Assembly (NCBI GenBank): GCA_024195265.1
Contig: JAJLRJ010000010.1
Coordinates: 15,271,033-15,335,032, forward strand
Direction of reading: 5' to 3'
Origin: Dendrophyllia cribrosa
Taxonomy: Eukaryota; Cnidaria; Anthozoa; Scleractinia; Dendrophylliidae
Length of the DNA: 64,000 nucleotides
The stretch's first letter is position 1; every line of letters begins with the position of its first letter. The notes under the pieces were generated by a model that searched no databases, was not told the DNA's origin, and was given only the letters and a program-made list of their open reading frames with translations. A program made the position numbers and the translations under genes. Of this stretch, positions 42,889-54,895 are shown one piece after another.

Positions 42889-43720
42889 CAATTAAGCTTT
42901 GGCTTAGACTGCTTAGATCTCTTGACTGTTTGAAAGGGTTTGAAATGAACATCGATGCATTTCAAAATTAGTCTTAAGCTTTAGTCGCTTGACACACAGT
43001 CCTTCCCAATTTTATATTTAACACAAATAACAGTTTCACCAAAATAGACCAAACTACATGTAACTGCAACATTTAAATCTTAACAATTTGAAAGATCTCC
43101 ACAAGCTTACATATTTCTACTCAAGGTATATATCCTATGTACATGTACCTTAGCTACATTGAGATTTGTCTCCTGTTTTCATAATACATGAACATGTATG
43201 ATCTTAATTTAGAAACTTTATACATGTATGTGCTGGATTAAAGGGGAGAGAATACAAATTAAACCAAATGTTTTGTTTTGTTATAGCTAAACCACATGGA
43301 TGGCAATGAATGCTTTCAAACAGCTTGCATGCATGGGCACTCAGAAGTTATCAAACCTCCACTCAAATGTCCAGTTCAGCTAAGTGTGGATTGAACAAAC
43401 AATTTAGTAAAAGCTATGATTATTTTTGCAAGTATCTATTGAATAATAGGACTACTTTTGACAGTTTGTTTTCTTCATGACAATTTTAGAGTGTATAAAT
43501 TCAAAGCAAATTTTCTGTTGATGTGACCAAAATTTTATATATAATGTATAATAGAAAATACTAATAAATGTATGGTGAAAGTAGCTCAATGTGTAGCATT
43601 TTCTGTATTGATGTTGTGATATATTGTGGGATTCCAAATGGGATAGCATGCTTTGATAATTCCATGGATCCCACAACCACCGATTGAATATGGCTGCTTA
43701 TGCAAACAAGGTCACTACCA
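42889..43720. other. Unique AT-rich part of element A, right of Merlin
   Basis: 42889-42896 is the right Merlin target duplication. The remainder has no recognisable frame. Confidence 0.5.
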
Positions 43721-43724
43721 AAAA

Positions 43725-44005
43725 TATACAAAAAGTATACTTCTTTTGTACTAAATGTATATTTTCTCATTTGTATACAAAAAGTATACAATTTTATTGT
43801 AGCAAAAGATTTCAGGTATTGTATACTTTTTGTATACTTTATGTTGTATACTTATTGTATACTTGGGCGAAATTGTGCCTACTTCGAGTATAATTTTACT
43901 ATACAAAAAGTATACTCCATGAAAATGTTGAGAAGGACAAAAACTATACAAAAACTATACTCAAGGAGTATACTTTTTGTAGAAAATAGGGTATACAAAA
44001 AGTAT
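43725..44005. repeat. Cluster of palindromes TATACAAAAAGTATAC, right
   Basis: Eight or more copies, some perfect (TATACAAAAAGTATAC at about 43727 and 43776). Same motif and spacing as 39846-40170, on the opposite side of the central region. Confidence 0.75.
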
Positions 44006-44025
44006 ACTCATTTTCTGTAAGGGGT

Positions 44026-44544
44026 GTTTTGCATGTTCAATCAGTTGTCAGTTTATTATTCGATCAGTTGTGCGTGTTATTCTATCAGTTGTGCGTATTA
44101 TTCGATCAGTTGTGCGTATTATTCTATCAGTTGTGTGTATTATTCGGTCAGTTGTGTGTATTATTCGATCGATTGTGAGTATTATTCAATCAGTTGTGCG
44201 TGTTATTCTATCAGTTGTGTGTATTATTCGATCAGTTGTGTGTATTATTCAATCAGTTGTGCGTATTATTCAATCAGTTGTTCGTGTACATGTTTTGCGA
44301 TCAGTTGTGTGTTTTATTCAATCAGTTGTCAGTTTGCTGTTCTATCAATTGTGCGTATTATTCAATCAGTTGTCAGTTCATTATTCGATCAGTTGTGTGT
44401 ATTATTCGATCAGTTGTCAGTTTATTATTCGATCAGTTGTGCGTGTTTTGCGATCAGTTGTGTGTTTTATTCAATCAGTTGTCAGTTTGCTATTCTATCA
44501 GTTGTGTGTATTATTCGATCAGTTGTGTGTTTTATTCAATCAGT
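44026..44544 (+). repeat. 21-bp minisatellite array 2 of element A
   Basis: Same unit and orientation as array 1. It begins with the same block as array 1 at 39212 (TTTTGCATGTTCAATCAGTT), showing duplication of higher-order blocks. Confidence 0.95.
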
Positions 44545-44801
44545 CGCCTGGCCACAGACGGCAATGTTGGACGGCTAGATGAACTAGAGCTTTCGGCCGG
44601 CGATGAGCGGTTGAAGGACAGCGAAATATCGTTGGCCATTCTTGAGTCCGGCTGAAGGGACCTCAGTGCGTTTCGTGTACTGTCAAATGCACTGGCAGTG
44701 GTTCCAGTGGCTCCAGTGGATGGCTGCAGACGATTCATAAGATCCGAAAAGGTTCTCGAGAAATCTCCCAGCAAAGAGTTGATATCCTGATTCGAATTCA
44801 T
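44532..44801 (-). CDS. Short Ser/Arg-rich ORF between the minisatellites, unknown
   Basis: 89 codons from ATG at 44801 (MNSNQDINSLLGDFSRTFSD ...). It contains a predicted amphipathic start, then Ser/Thr/Arg-rich sequence (SSSSSSRPTLPSVARRL) and stops in the first minisatellite unit. Base composition is GC-richer than the rest of element A. It may be the first exon of a captured or lost element gene. No domain is recognised. Confidence 0.3.
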   Translation of the reverse strand: MNSNQDINSLLGDFSRTFSDLMNRLQPSTGATGTTASAFDSTRNALRSLQPDSRMANDISLSFNRSSPAESSSSSSRPTLPSVARRLIE

Positions 44802-44970
44802 CCTCCTTGGTGAAAGAAACGATTCGGCGCTCGTCACCTAGTGTCTGCGATGGGAAATTCCGTAATTGCTATGATAATGCCGAACCGACCAATTACAAGC
44901 TACTATCGATTTACTGCAATTGGTCGCCAAGAATAGCAACAGCGTAATCCCGGCCAAAAGCGATCTGCCG

Positions 44971-45920
44971 CACAACTGATCGAATAACACGCACAACTGA
45001 TCGAAAAAGACACAACTGATTAAAAACACATCCAACTGATCGAATATTAAACACGCACAACTGATCGAATAACACACAACACAACTGATCGAATAACACA
45101 CAACACAACTGATCGAATAACACACAACACAACTGATCGAATAACAAAGTGACAACTAATTGAATAAAACGCACAACTGATCGAAAAACACGCACAACTG
45201 ATCGAACAACAAACTGATAACTGATTCAATAATAAGTACAACCGACAAAAAAAACACGCACAACTGATCGAATAATAAACTGACAACTGATCGAATAATA
45301 CACACAACCGATCGAATAATACGCACAACTGATAGAATAACACGCACAACTGATTGAATAACACACACAACTGATTGAATAACACGCACAACTGATAGAA
45401 TAACACGCACAACTGATAGAATAACACGCACAACTGATCGAATAATAAACTGACAACTGATTGAACATGCAAAACACACAACCGATCGAACACATACAAC
45501 TGATCGAATAATACGCACAACTGATCGAATAACAAACTGACAACTGATTGAATGATACGCACATCTGATTGAATAATACGCACAACTGATCGCAAAACAC
45601 GCACAACTGATTGAATAATACGCACAACTGATCGAAAAACACGCACAACTAATCGAATCTGACAAACTGACAAGTGATTTAATATAACACGCATCTGATC
45701 AAAAAAATACTCATAACTGCTCGAAAAACACACACAACTGATGGAACAACAAACTGACAACTGATTGAGTAACGGTCAACTGATCGAATAACACGCACTT
45801 TTAACTGATTGACTGACACATGTACAACTGACTGGGGTGACGACCAATTGATCGAATAACACGCACTTTTAACTGATAGATTGATGCACGTAGAACTGAT
45901 TGAGTAAAATGACCAATTGA
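44971..45920 (-). repeat. 21-bp minisatellite array 3 of element A, inverted
   Basis: The minus strand carries the same 21-bp units and the same block TTTTGCATGTTCAATCAGTT (at about 45460-45480). With array 1 it extends the inverted symmetry of element A to about 1.1 kb on each side. Units near 45850 are more degenerate. Confidence 0.93.
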
Positions 45921-46185
45921 AAAACCCACATTCATGGCTAGTGATGCTGTAATGTTCTCATGTGCAGCTGATCTTGTGACACATGTAGTGATACCCACCC
46001 ATATTCGAACTGGAAATTTGCAGTCTGTAAACACCCTTTTACCAACCAAGTTGCAAGATGAGAGGAAATTAAAGGACAGTTTATGGAATTAAGGGGACTC
46101 TTTTGTGAAGTGATTATGATTAAACCACACACATTGCAATAATAGGTAAAATTAATTTTGAAACAAACGGCGCGCCATATAAATG

Positions 46186-47591
46186 CTCGAGGGATTCGTC
46201 GTTCTCCTTACAAAAATTGCACAGCGGGGATTCTACCAGCTTCATTTTGAATAGTATTTTATTAGTATAAAGTATTCGATTAAGGATTTTATTCTGAAAC
46301 TCTCTAGTTTTACAATCAATTGTTGTCTTGTAAGGGCGTGTGCATATTTCGTTCCATCTAAAATCAAAGTTTTGGTATAGTTCTTGAAATTTAATTTGCG
46401 CTGTTGGTTTGAGAGCGATAGTGTCAACTTTATCCCAATGAGTTTTCTTTGATACCGATTTTTTTGAAGTGCCTGGGTTTAAGGGAGATTCATTTGGTGG
46501 TGTATTTAAAACGTTTTCCATATTACGACAACGCAACATACGTTTCCAGTGTGCTGGTAAGGCGTTATACATTCTTCCTAAAATAAAATAATCTGAGGCA
46601 CTCAGTGCAGGATAGCGGTTTTTTAAATGGTTCCATTTGCATAAACTTCCACTGTTTTGAATTATGTCAACAATTTTTATAATTCCAATTTTAACTAGCT
46701 TGTCATTATAAACCGATTTGCCACCAATACAAATGTGCTGATTGTTCCAAAGTATTTCTGAGAGAAGTTCGGATCTAGAGGTAGGTGAGGATTGCATGCT
46801 CTGACTTCTCCAGGCTCTGATACATTCATCAAAGAAAACAGGAAGTTTAATGGGTAATTTGTTAACATTAAAGTTACATTGAAATATAAAAGAGGCTCCG
46901 ACCTTGCTAAGATGGTAATTTAGGATCGTCTTCCAAACATTCACATTTTCTTCGTCTAGAAATCTATCAATGTAACGTATTCTTTGGGTTTCAATTAAGG
47001 ATTCAAGGTGGGGAGCCTTGAGACCTCCATTCTCATAACTGTTAATAAGTGCTTATCTTTTAATTTTATCTTTACCATTCCAAATAAAATTGTAAATAAG
47101 GCTATTAATTTCTTTGATGGTTTCTTTATCGATGTGACTAAGAGAAGCTCTGTAAGACTACATTATTTTTGGAATTGCAAACGTTTTTATAATTTGGATT
47201 CGACGGTATAGAGTAAGTTTTCTCCATTTCCACGCAGCAAGGATTTTTTTGGTATCTTTAATTATCTTATCGAAGTTATATTCCTTCCTCTTTTTAATGT
47301 TGTATGTGAAATAAATACCTAGAATTTTAACTGGTTTCTGACTTAAATTTAGGTCGGAAAGAGAGTCTATGGAGTTCTTTTTACTGCCGAGCCACAGAAA
47401 TTCTGTTTTTATTTTATTCAGCTTTAGTCCTGAACATGCATGTAGAAAAAAACTATTCAAGATACTCTGTAAATTTATATACGATAATTTGTCTTTCAGA
47501 AAACAAGTTAAGTCGTCAGCAAAGGCACAAAGTTTAAATTCTTCATTATTGATTTTTATGCCAGAAATGCTCGAATCATCACGAATGCGGA
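46186..47591 (-). pseudogene. LINE ORF2: RT palm end, thumb and C-terminal domain
   Basis: Continues the RT after transposon B: IRIRDDSSISGIKI, then the catalytic box CAFADDLTCF at about 47515. The C-terminal region (ENGGLKAPHLESLIETQRIR, WKRMLRCRN) leads to the first half of a zinc knuckle, CNFCKENDESLEHL. In-frame stops at about 47158 (IPKIM*) and about 47066 (KIKR*) interrupt it. Element A cuts the knuckle at 46186. Confidence 0.85.
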
Positions 47592-47595
47592 TTAA
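47592..47595. repeat. TTAA target duplication, left of transposon B
   Basis: TTAA here and at 52272-52275. Removing B and one TTAA restores the LINE frame as EILLIRIRDD. Confidence 0.85.
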
Positions 47596-47879
47596 AGTGT
47601 ATATGACATGAAATTTTTTTTTGTTGTTTTTGGTCCTTTGATATGTATAAAAAAATGTTCTGAAATTGAAATGCGTAAAAAAAAATAAATTTCCCATAGT
47701 TTTGGGCGTCGAAAAACTCCAATTTTCCCAGTAAAAATGTCCCGGAGTCTGGGGACGAGTGTAGGACGAGAGCCAGGCTCGTGACGTCACATGACGTCAC
47801 TTGATTTGCTTGCTGTGTTACTTCTGGTATAATTCTGCTGTTTTCTCGTCTACAAATGTCCACTGATCTCATCGGCAAA

Positions 47880-48070
47880 ATGTCCAGTGATTCATAACTC
47901 AGCGATTTATCTGATTCTACAGACAGTATAGATACAAGCGAAGGTTCGGAAGAAGAATGGGAAGTCGTAAAAAGCGAAATAACTCCATAACAAGACGAAC
48001 CACTCGTTGAAGTTGTAGACCACGAACTAGCCGGTGATGGAGACTCCGAGGAAGGAAGACTGATGGCGTA
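47880..48070 (+). pseudogene. Acidic frame near the left end of transposon B
   Basis: Plus-strand frame SDLSDSTDSIDTSEGSEEEW followed by EVVKSEITP, a stop, and QDEPLVEVVDHELAGDGDSE. Such acidic stretches precede P2X7-tail-like domains in invertebrate proteins that I recall, so it may be the start of the same old gene as 48630-48800. One in-frame stop. Confidence 0.25.
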
Positions 48071-48627
48071 ACATCTACCTTTTTAGAAGAGAGATACGAA
48101 GAACTCTAAGCGTGGATGTTTGGTTAGTAAAGTTATTCAAACTGATGTCCATTCAGTTAAGTTACAGCGCGAAATGATGTCTATGCGAACGATGCAATGC
48201 GGATGGAACTTATCGCCGCCATGGTGGAGGGGATCAGAAATTATTTAAACGAGTATGTAAAGTCCGAATTTGTTGCCTTTATAAGTGTATGTCTAAAGCC
48301 CTGAATGAAGTCGATTGATGTAGAAAAAATCAATCCGATGATATGAACAACTTTAATTTTGACGGCTGCTGAAGTCAAAGCTGAAGTACACGTACCGGTA
48401 CGTCGTAGCTTGTTTGATGAGGGGAATTGTTTACAGTTTGTAGATTCATAATTTGTTTACTATTGACTTGCTCGAAGCCGCTCATTTTTTCACTGCAACG
48501 ATGGGGTTGCTAAGGAGCTCTAGGATACTTCGGTACGCGAGAACAGGGAGCGAGTGCGGAATTGGAGTAAATGCGAGTTGGACAGCCTGCACACTTGTAC
48601 ACTATATACAATATAACCTGTCTACAA

Positions 48628-48800
48628 ATTGTCGGTTTCAGATTTATACGAGCTGTTGCATACAGATGGACCACACAATGGCTTTGTGGCTACACGGGGT
48701 GGGACAACACCAGGCCACTTCCTGCCTGTGTTTATCACAGCATAAGGACAAAATACCAGTCAACTGGATATGCCACTTTGCAGGACAGAGAACATTGAAA
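48628..48800 (+). pseudogene. Fragment resembling the P2X7 C-terminal (zinc-binding) domain
   Basis: After a plausible acceptor (ggtttcag) the frame reads FIRAVAYRWTTQWLCGYTG, then RPLPACVYHSIRTKYQSTGY. This is similar in pattern to AYRQFxxWxxGxLGxxxRxxxPxCxxxxIR of the P2X7R C-terminal domain, which occurs in many cnidarian proteins. Short and degenerate, so the match is by pattern only. Confidence 0.35.
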
Positions 48801-48899
48801 ATACCTGTAGGTCTAACTGTGGTGTTAGACATTGCACTCATACAGGGCCCAATTCAATGGCTCTTTTAGGAGCCACCAAATAAATAAAAGTCATGACCA

Positions 48900-49500
48900 A
48901 CAAAATAATTATAAGTGTGAATTACGAGTGTGAATGTAACCAATTTTCATCTTAGTCAAGCCTATTTGTTCAAAATAGTCTCCATTATACCAAGGGAAAC
49001 CTCAACTTGATTGAATTAAGCTAATGAGGTGAATTTGGTTGCTATGAGGCAAATTTGTGAGGGGGTAGGGGGTGGCAAAACCACTAACATTCAACTGATC
49101 TTAATCAGAGAGCCCTTTTACTTATTTAATTTTTCTATTTTTTGTATTTACAGTATTTTAGTAGCAATGACTTGTAAGGCATTACAATTCCAATTTTGTT
49201 ACCAATCCAAATTTAGGAAAGATTTGGGACCAAGCTTAAAAATATTTATTATCTTTCTTCATTTATCAGATACCAATAGCCATTTCCGAGTTACCTTTAG
49301 CCTTTTTTTTTCAAAGCGCGGCCAAGTACAAGACAATCAGAATTCATATTCATATAAGTTTTATGAGAATGTGAAAGAAAACTGATATTCATAATCTTTG
49401 CACTTGGCCACACTCTGATGAAGATGTTAACCATATCAAAATACAAATTCTCCTCTCTTGTCCCCAAACATTTATTGCTGCAGTAATGAGGAGATGATAT
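48900..49500. other. Transposon B interior, nothing recognised
   Basis: A 118-codon frame (49029-49385) lacks any recognisable pattern and is Phe/Ile/Asn-rich. Confidence 0.4.
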
Positions 49501-49504
49501 TCTA

Positions 49505-49662
49505 ATAGACCAATTTTGATATATTAAAATTCAACTTCAAACAAAAGACATCACTACGAGGCTTAAGGGAATAAACCATATAAATCCCTACTATCGTTCC
49601 CTAAGCCTCGCAGTGATGTCTTTTGTTTCAAGTTGAATTTTAATATATCAAAATTGGTCTAT
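49505..49662. mobile_element. 158-bp perfect-looking foldback element inside transposon B
   Basis: Arms of about 65 bp beginning ATAGACCAATTTTGATATAT, nearly perfectly complementary, with a loop of about 30 bp. The high arm identity indicates recent origin or gene conversion. Confidence 0.8.
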
Positions 49663-51500
49663 TCCCATGACCTCTCTGATTGATTAAGTATTGATATTAC
49701 AAGGAGAAATTGATGCTTATCACCAATACAATGATGCCTCTTCAGTACCCTAGAAAAGGCACACCAAGGAGTCCTCACTCCTGAATTTCAAAGTATAAGT
49801 GGTGGTAAAGGTAGCACTTACATATCTGGGCATTGACCCATATTCTTTATCTGTCCTAAAGACCTATCCAGTCTGGGTTGCCCTAGAGTGAATTTACTAA
49901 GACCATGAAACAGTATCTAGCAATTAATCAAAATTAGCCAAAATTATTATTAAAAACATAAACAAAAGAAAACAATGGAATTAGTGTCTAATAGTGCCTA
50001 CTGGCTAAGAAACTATTTCACAGTTTTAAGAAAATCACTATTTCAGGCCATGTGATGTCACTCAAGACAACTGATTTTCTAAATTTCATCATGCATTTAC
50101 ATGTATGTGATTGAACAACTTTTAGATCATCAACATAAACAATCAGTCCCAGAAAAGGTAATGTAAAGGTAATTCTCAATATCAATTAAAAGAAAAAAGG
50201 CAGAACTAAGTTTATTTTAAAGTCTGGCACTGAGTCCTAACTCAGGGGCTAAGTCTGAACAGTGGTCTACAGTCATCAAAACTTCGGCCATGTTACTTCT
50301 TTATGACCACGCATTGGTTGTTTTGCATACTGAGCAAATGGGAGGTCTTCTTGAAGAGGTTTTACTTCTGGTCTGAGTATTGTTACTGCTACATGTGGGT
50401 TGAAGGAAGACTGTTCTGCTTCTGTAAAATAAAAAAGTGAATCATTACATACACAACAAGCTCTTTCCTAAAATTAATAATGTGACATGTGAACTCAGGA
50501 CAGTACATGTAACAGCTTACATGTTAGATGCCCCAGCCCACTCACAGCGACCTTGTAAGTTAACAGAAGTGCATTCTACGGTTTGGCTACATGTAGTTGG
50601 ATAACACATGCTCTTGTGGTTATCATGATAGATGGGGATGGATGCAAGTGAGAAAGTGTCTTCAATATAATTTCCAGTATAATGAAAAATAGTCTAACCC
50701 TACATGTATTTATGCACAGATTCTTTATTCAAGTATCTGGACATAATCCCCACTCATTTGGTCATTGTTATGTTGACTTAACACAGCTAGAAGGGCATGC
50801 CACTTTGCAAACAACCTCTTCTCTTAATTTAAATTTTGGATATGTAACTCGCATATATTGCTTTCCATCCTTTGATACCTGTGTATCTCCTTGTAGGTTT
50901 TCATTAAGTGCAAACTTGCCAAAATATGCCAAGAAAATTAATAATGATTATGGGCAAAAATCCCAAAAATGAATATACACTGTAGACCTGCTAACTTAAC
51001 TTTGAAAGCATTTCAACACACCAAGCATAAAAAAGCACAATTATTTAGAGCCAATATTACATATATTCATCATAGCAATGTTGTCTCATTCAGTCAAAGT
51101 CTCTAACACTGATTCACCACGGTGACTGCAATTTGCTGAGAATGATGATGTTTGGGAAAAATAATAAATTTTTCTAAAGTAATAGTTATAAACAGTACAG
51201 TAATGACCAATCAATATGGGCTCCTTGCTCCACCTGTAATTTTGTAATCAATTTAATTCTATTCCAGGAAATATTGTTTCTTCAGCATTGTAATTAATAA
51301 AGGCATCAACCTCTGAGCCTAAAAATAAATCTCTACTTTGTACTTTTATAGCTTCCCATTTAGTTTGCAGCCTATGGGTAAGATTTTACTCTTGTGTTAT
51401 CTCACCCTGGGAGTTCTGAACAATAACGTGTGATGATAAGCTGAGAAAGCTCCGCTGAACTTAGCTGAATACTGCACATCGAAATTCATACAAAATTATG
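49663..51500. other. Transposon B interior, nothing recognised
   Basis: AT-rich DNA without a supported gene. The 96-codon frame at 50682-50972 is unrecognised. At about 51503-51553 a degenerate internal copy of the right TIR end (ACAAATCGTGTCATATTCAC) suggests a past rearrangement of the element end. Confidence 0.4.
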
Positions 51501-51699
51501 TATCGAAGAACCAAAAATACCAAAAAACAAATCGTGTCATATTCACTTTAAAATCATTAGTTATAGACATAAATGTATATACAATCCAAATACAGTTTGA
51601 CTTCACACATTCTCGCATGAAATTCTCACGTAAAGCTACGTATGAATAAGCTTAAGATTATTGTAAACAAATGAAAATCGCTTACTTGCTGTCGCTTTC

Positions 51700-52042
51700 T
51701 CCGTTCACTCAAAACTTTGTGAACCTTCGGGCAGGACGGTGTCTCTTGTAGGAATGGAGCCCGTGATTAGGTTTCGTTTCCTTTTATAGCCCAATGAAAA
51801 TGCCAGGAGGTTTTCAAAACAACTACAGTGTAGGCTCAAAACCTGTTGATCGACTAGCCGAAATCGATGCGGTGCAGCCGGACGAATTTTAGCCATTTCG
51901 CCCTCACTGAAGGCCCTTGTTGGAAAGAGATGCATCTAAATACCTGGTGTATAGCTAGCATTTTTACAGCTTTCAATGTTTGGCGCTCCGGTCGCACAAT
52001 ATCTCCCGCCTTTCTTCTTATCGCCCTTCTCTCTTGCTGCCA
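51700..52042 (-). pseudogene. THAP-type zinc finger remnant, transposon B
   Basis: Minus strand from ATG at about 52042: MAAREKGDKKKGGRYCATGA then PNIESCKNASYTPG, a stop, MHLFPT, a frame shift, and SVRAKWLKFVRLHRIDFG. This is the start of a C2CH THAP domain (first two Cys, then FP and WxxFV blocks). Stop and frameshift make it inactive. THAP domains bind DNA in several transposases. Confidence 0.6.
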
Positions 52043-52275
52043 TTTTGTGCTACGAGTCAAATCATTCTACGTCACATGACGTCACACAAGCAAGTCACAT
52101 GACATTTTGGCCGCGCGCTCGGGAGGACACTTTTGAAGTCAACATACGCGTGTTTTGAGGGCGAAAAAAAAGGTTTTTTAAATCCTTTTGACACATTTTA
52201 ATTTCAGAACATTTTTTTTTACATATCAAAGAACCGAAAACAGCAAAAAACAAATTCGTGTCATATACACTTTAA

Positions 52276-54295
52276 CAGAATTTCAAGTGCAATAATAAAT
52301 AAATAAGCGGATAGTGGGTCGCCCTGTCTGACACCTCTTTTGATGGAAAAGTAATTTGACGCGTAGCCGTTATTCATTATGCAGCTACATGCATTGTTAT
52401 AAAGTGTTTCTATCCAATTAATAAACGAGGGTCCAAAGTTGAAACTTTCTAAGGCTTTAAACAGGAAATTCCAATTTAAAGAGTCGAAAGCCTTTTCGAA
52501 GTCTAGAGCAACTAACAGATCAGGAATTTTCTCACTCTCTGTAAACTCCAAGATCTCATTTATGTTTCTTACAGCATCTGATATAGACCGACCTTTAACA
52601 AAAGCATGTTGGTTACTGTGAATAATATCTGGTAGAACTTTTTGTAATCGTTTAGTTAAGACCTTTGATGCAATTTTTGCATCTACATTTAAAAGCGAAA
52701 TCGGACGCCAGTTTGGAATGTAACGTTTATCTTTGTCTTTTTTCTCGATTAAGGTAATAGTTGCTCGCTTTTGGGAGGTGTATAGTTCGCCGTGAATATA
52801 AGAATAATTTAAAGTTTCAACATGTTGTTTTCCGATCACTGGCCAGAAGGTTTTGTAAAATTCTGCAGTTAGACCATCACTCCCCGGAGATTTAATATTA
52901 TAGAATTCTTTAACTGCAGTATAGCATTCATTGAAGGTCAACTAACCCTCGCATAAGATACTTGACTCTTCTGATAGTACAGATATAGGTGTTTTCAATA
53001 TGAAGTCTTGTGTTGTATCTTGGTCTGTCATGTTATTACAGTCACTGTACAAATCGGAATAGAAAGACTCCAGCTCGGTTAAAATCATTTTGGGATCGGT
53101 TATTTCGCTATTCGTCTCAACTATCAGTTTTCTTACGCAAGATTTATTCTTTTTTCGAGTCTCTAAATTAAGAAAGTATTTATTGTTTTTCTCCCCTTTT
53201 TCGTACCAATTTGCTCGGGATCTTATAATTGCACCTTTAGTTTTATGATCAATTAGCTCTTCGTATTCAGTTTTTAGAATCAACAACTCTGATAAGGTTG
53301 CTTCTGACGGATTGCTGTCACAGCGCATTTCGGCTTCTTTAAGTTTGTTTTCGACAGAATTGATTTTTTGTCGTCGTTCCTTTGCTATTTGCTTCGAGTA
53401 CCTGATCGTCGTTTGACGTATTCGGTATTTAACTAAATCCCATAAAACTCTTTTGTCCTCTACCTCTGAAAATTCTTTTAGCCAAATCGGATAATTATCA
53501 TTGATGAGTTTTACATAAATTGGGTCTTCGGTCAAGCTTGAGTTAAATTTCCAATAAGATGGGCCATGAGGTAAATGTTCAATTGTGTCAATTTTAAGCA
53601 ATATGGCGGAGTGATCACTTTTAATTGCAGGTATAATGTCAGTAGTTTTAATATCTTCTTGTAATGAGTCACTTACTAACCAGAAATCAAGGCGCCGTTG
53701 GATCATTGGTGTTTTTTGTCTCCAAGTATAGCGTCTAGCGTTTGTATTTCTTACTCTCCAGATATCAATGAGGTCATGTTGCAGCATTAAATCATTAACA
53801 TTTTGCACGGACTTTTTTAACATAGGAGTACCGCCTTTACAATCCAAATCGGTATTAAAACAAACGTTGAAGTCCCCACCTATTATAATGTTTTGGTTGT
53901 TTTCATCAGTAATAAATTCGTCTAATATATTTTTTATGTTATCGAAGAATGTGATTTGATCAGCTACTTTTGTAGGAGCATAAATGTTCAGGAGAATAAA
54001 AGGTTGATCTTGTATTGTACAGTCTATTATAATGAAACGGCCATCAGGGTCTTGTTTTACCGAGATTTGCTCAAATTCAAGTTGTTCTTTTACTAGTAAT
54101 AGTACACCTTTGCTGTGAACTGTACCATGAGAAAAATACATGTGCCCTCTCCACTGTGTTTTCCAGATATTTTCTAGTTCTGGTGTGCTATGTTTCTTGA
54201 AGTAGTATAATATCTGCGTCTTGTTTAGAAGCCCAGGTAAAAATATATTTTCTTTTGAAGGAGTCACGAATCCCTCTTACATTTACTGATATCAT
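52276..54295 (-). pseudogene. LINE ORF2: AP endonuclease and first half of RT
   Basis: ATG at 54295 (MISVNVRGIRD...). A one-base shift near 54187 breaks the frame after LLQET. The endonuclease follows with LLNIYAPT, IIGGDFNVCFNTD and IKSDHSAILL. A single in-frame TAG at 52944-52942 precedes the RT (SPGSDGLTAEFY, LIEKKDKD, NWRPISLLN, ALDFEKAFDSLNW with the first catalytic Asp, GVRQGDPLSAYLF). Transposon B enters at EILL. The endonuclease nicks target DNA and the RT primes on it. Confidence 0.9.
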
Positions 54296-54895
54296 ATTAA
54301 AACAAATACCTTTAATGTGCATTATATTTAAAGCGGATATTCGGAAAGCCGGATCCTAATTGAGAATTACTTTGCGAGAAACTTACGGAGATGATTAAAA
54401 CGTAGTTAAGATATGAATAACATACACAAATCACAGAATCGCAGTACCTAATTACATGTAACGCGCAAAAGAAATACATTACACTAATTAAGAAACAAAA
54501 AAACATAAGTTCTTCGAATATTATGTAAGACTGGACAAAAGCTGTACAAACACGTTACACAAACCACATAAGAAGACGGGGGCAAAAACAAATTAATAGC
54601 CTTACCTTATGCTCCAGAGTTAACTGTAATCGAGCTTTAACCCAAAAACCTTTAGCCGGATCTTCAAGCTTCAGCTCCCTTACCGTACGTTGTTTTATAT
54701 ACAGGTAATTAAAATAGAAACGCCTATGAAGTACTCATTAATGTGAGGTGTTAGCAGGCTGCTAAAATTAAGTTCAAAACGTCTATCAATTGTTAATTAA
54801 ATGTCTTCAGGTGTTGGACAAAATATTTCTTTGTGAAAAAACGAAATATTGGATTGAGTATGTTAATTAAAACATTACATTCCACCGATTATTAT
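54296..54895. other. LINE inter-ORF region
   Basis: About 600 bp between ORF1 stop (54898-54896) and ORF2 start (54295) on the minus strand. No conserved frame is seen. This is long for an L1-type spacer. Confidence 0.5.

Larger units (their letters stand above)
38720..46179. mobile_element. Element A: 7.46-kb TIR element with subterminal minisatellites, type unknown
   Basis: Termini 5'-TATGGCGCGCCGTTTGTTTC on both sides with inverted repeats of about 150 bp (38720-38875 and 46020-46179). Inside, from left: 21-bp repeat array, a zone of GTATAC palindromes, unique DNA with a Merlin transposon, palindromes again, a second 21-bp array, about 430 bp of unique DNA with a short ORF, and an inverted 21-bp array. 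No transposase other than Merlin's is recognisable, and Merlin has its own ends. Probably non-autonomous. The 6-bp duplication would fit Dada, IS3EU or Polinton-type integration, but no matching protein is present. Confidence 0.75.
47596..52271. mobile_element. Transposon B: 4.68-kb TTAA element with THAP remnant
   Basis: Termini AGTGTATATGACA and complement, with TIRs of about 200 bp (47596-47800 and 52066-52271) that include a CACATGACGTCAC motif on both sides. It carries a decayed THAP finger on the minus strand near its right end and a P2X7-tail-like frame on the plus strand. TTAA plus THAP recalls Kolobok, in which THAP-bearing members are known. No DDE core was found, so assignment is tentative. 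Confidence 0.8.

Noticed and set aside
38875..45920. CRISPR-like appearance of regular repeats
   Set aside because: The 21-mers are directly tandem without spacers, degenerate, and lie inside a eukaryotic transposon.
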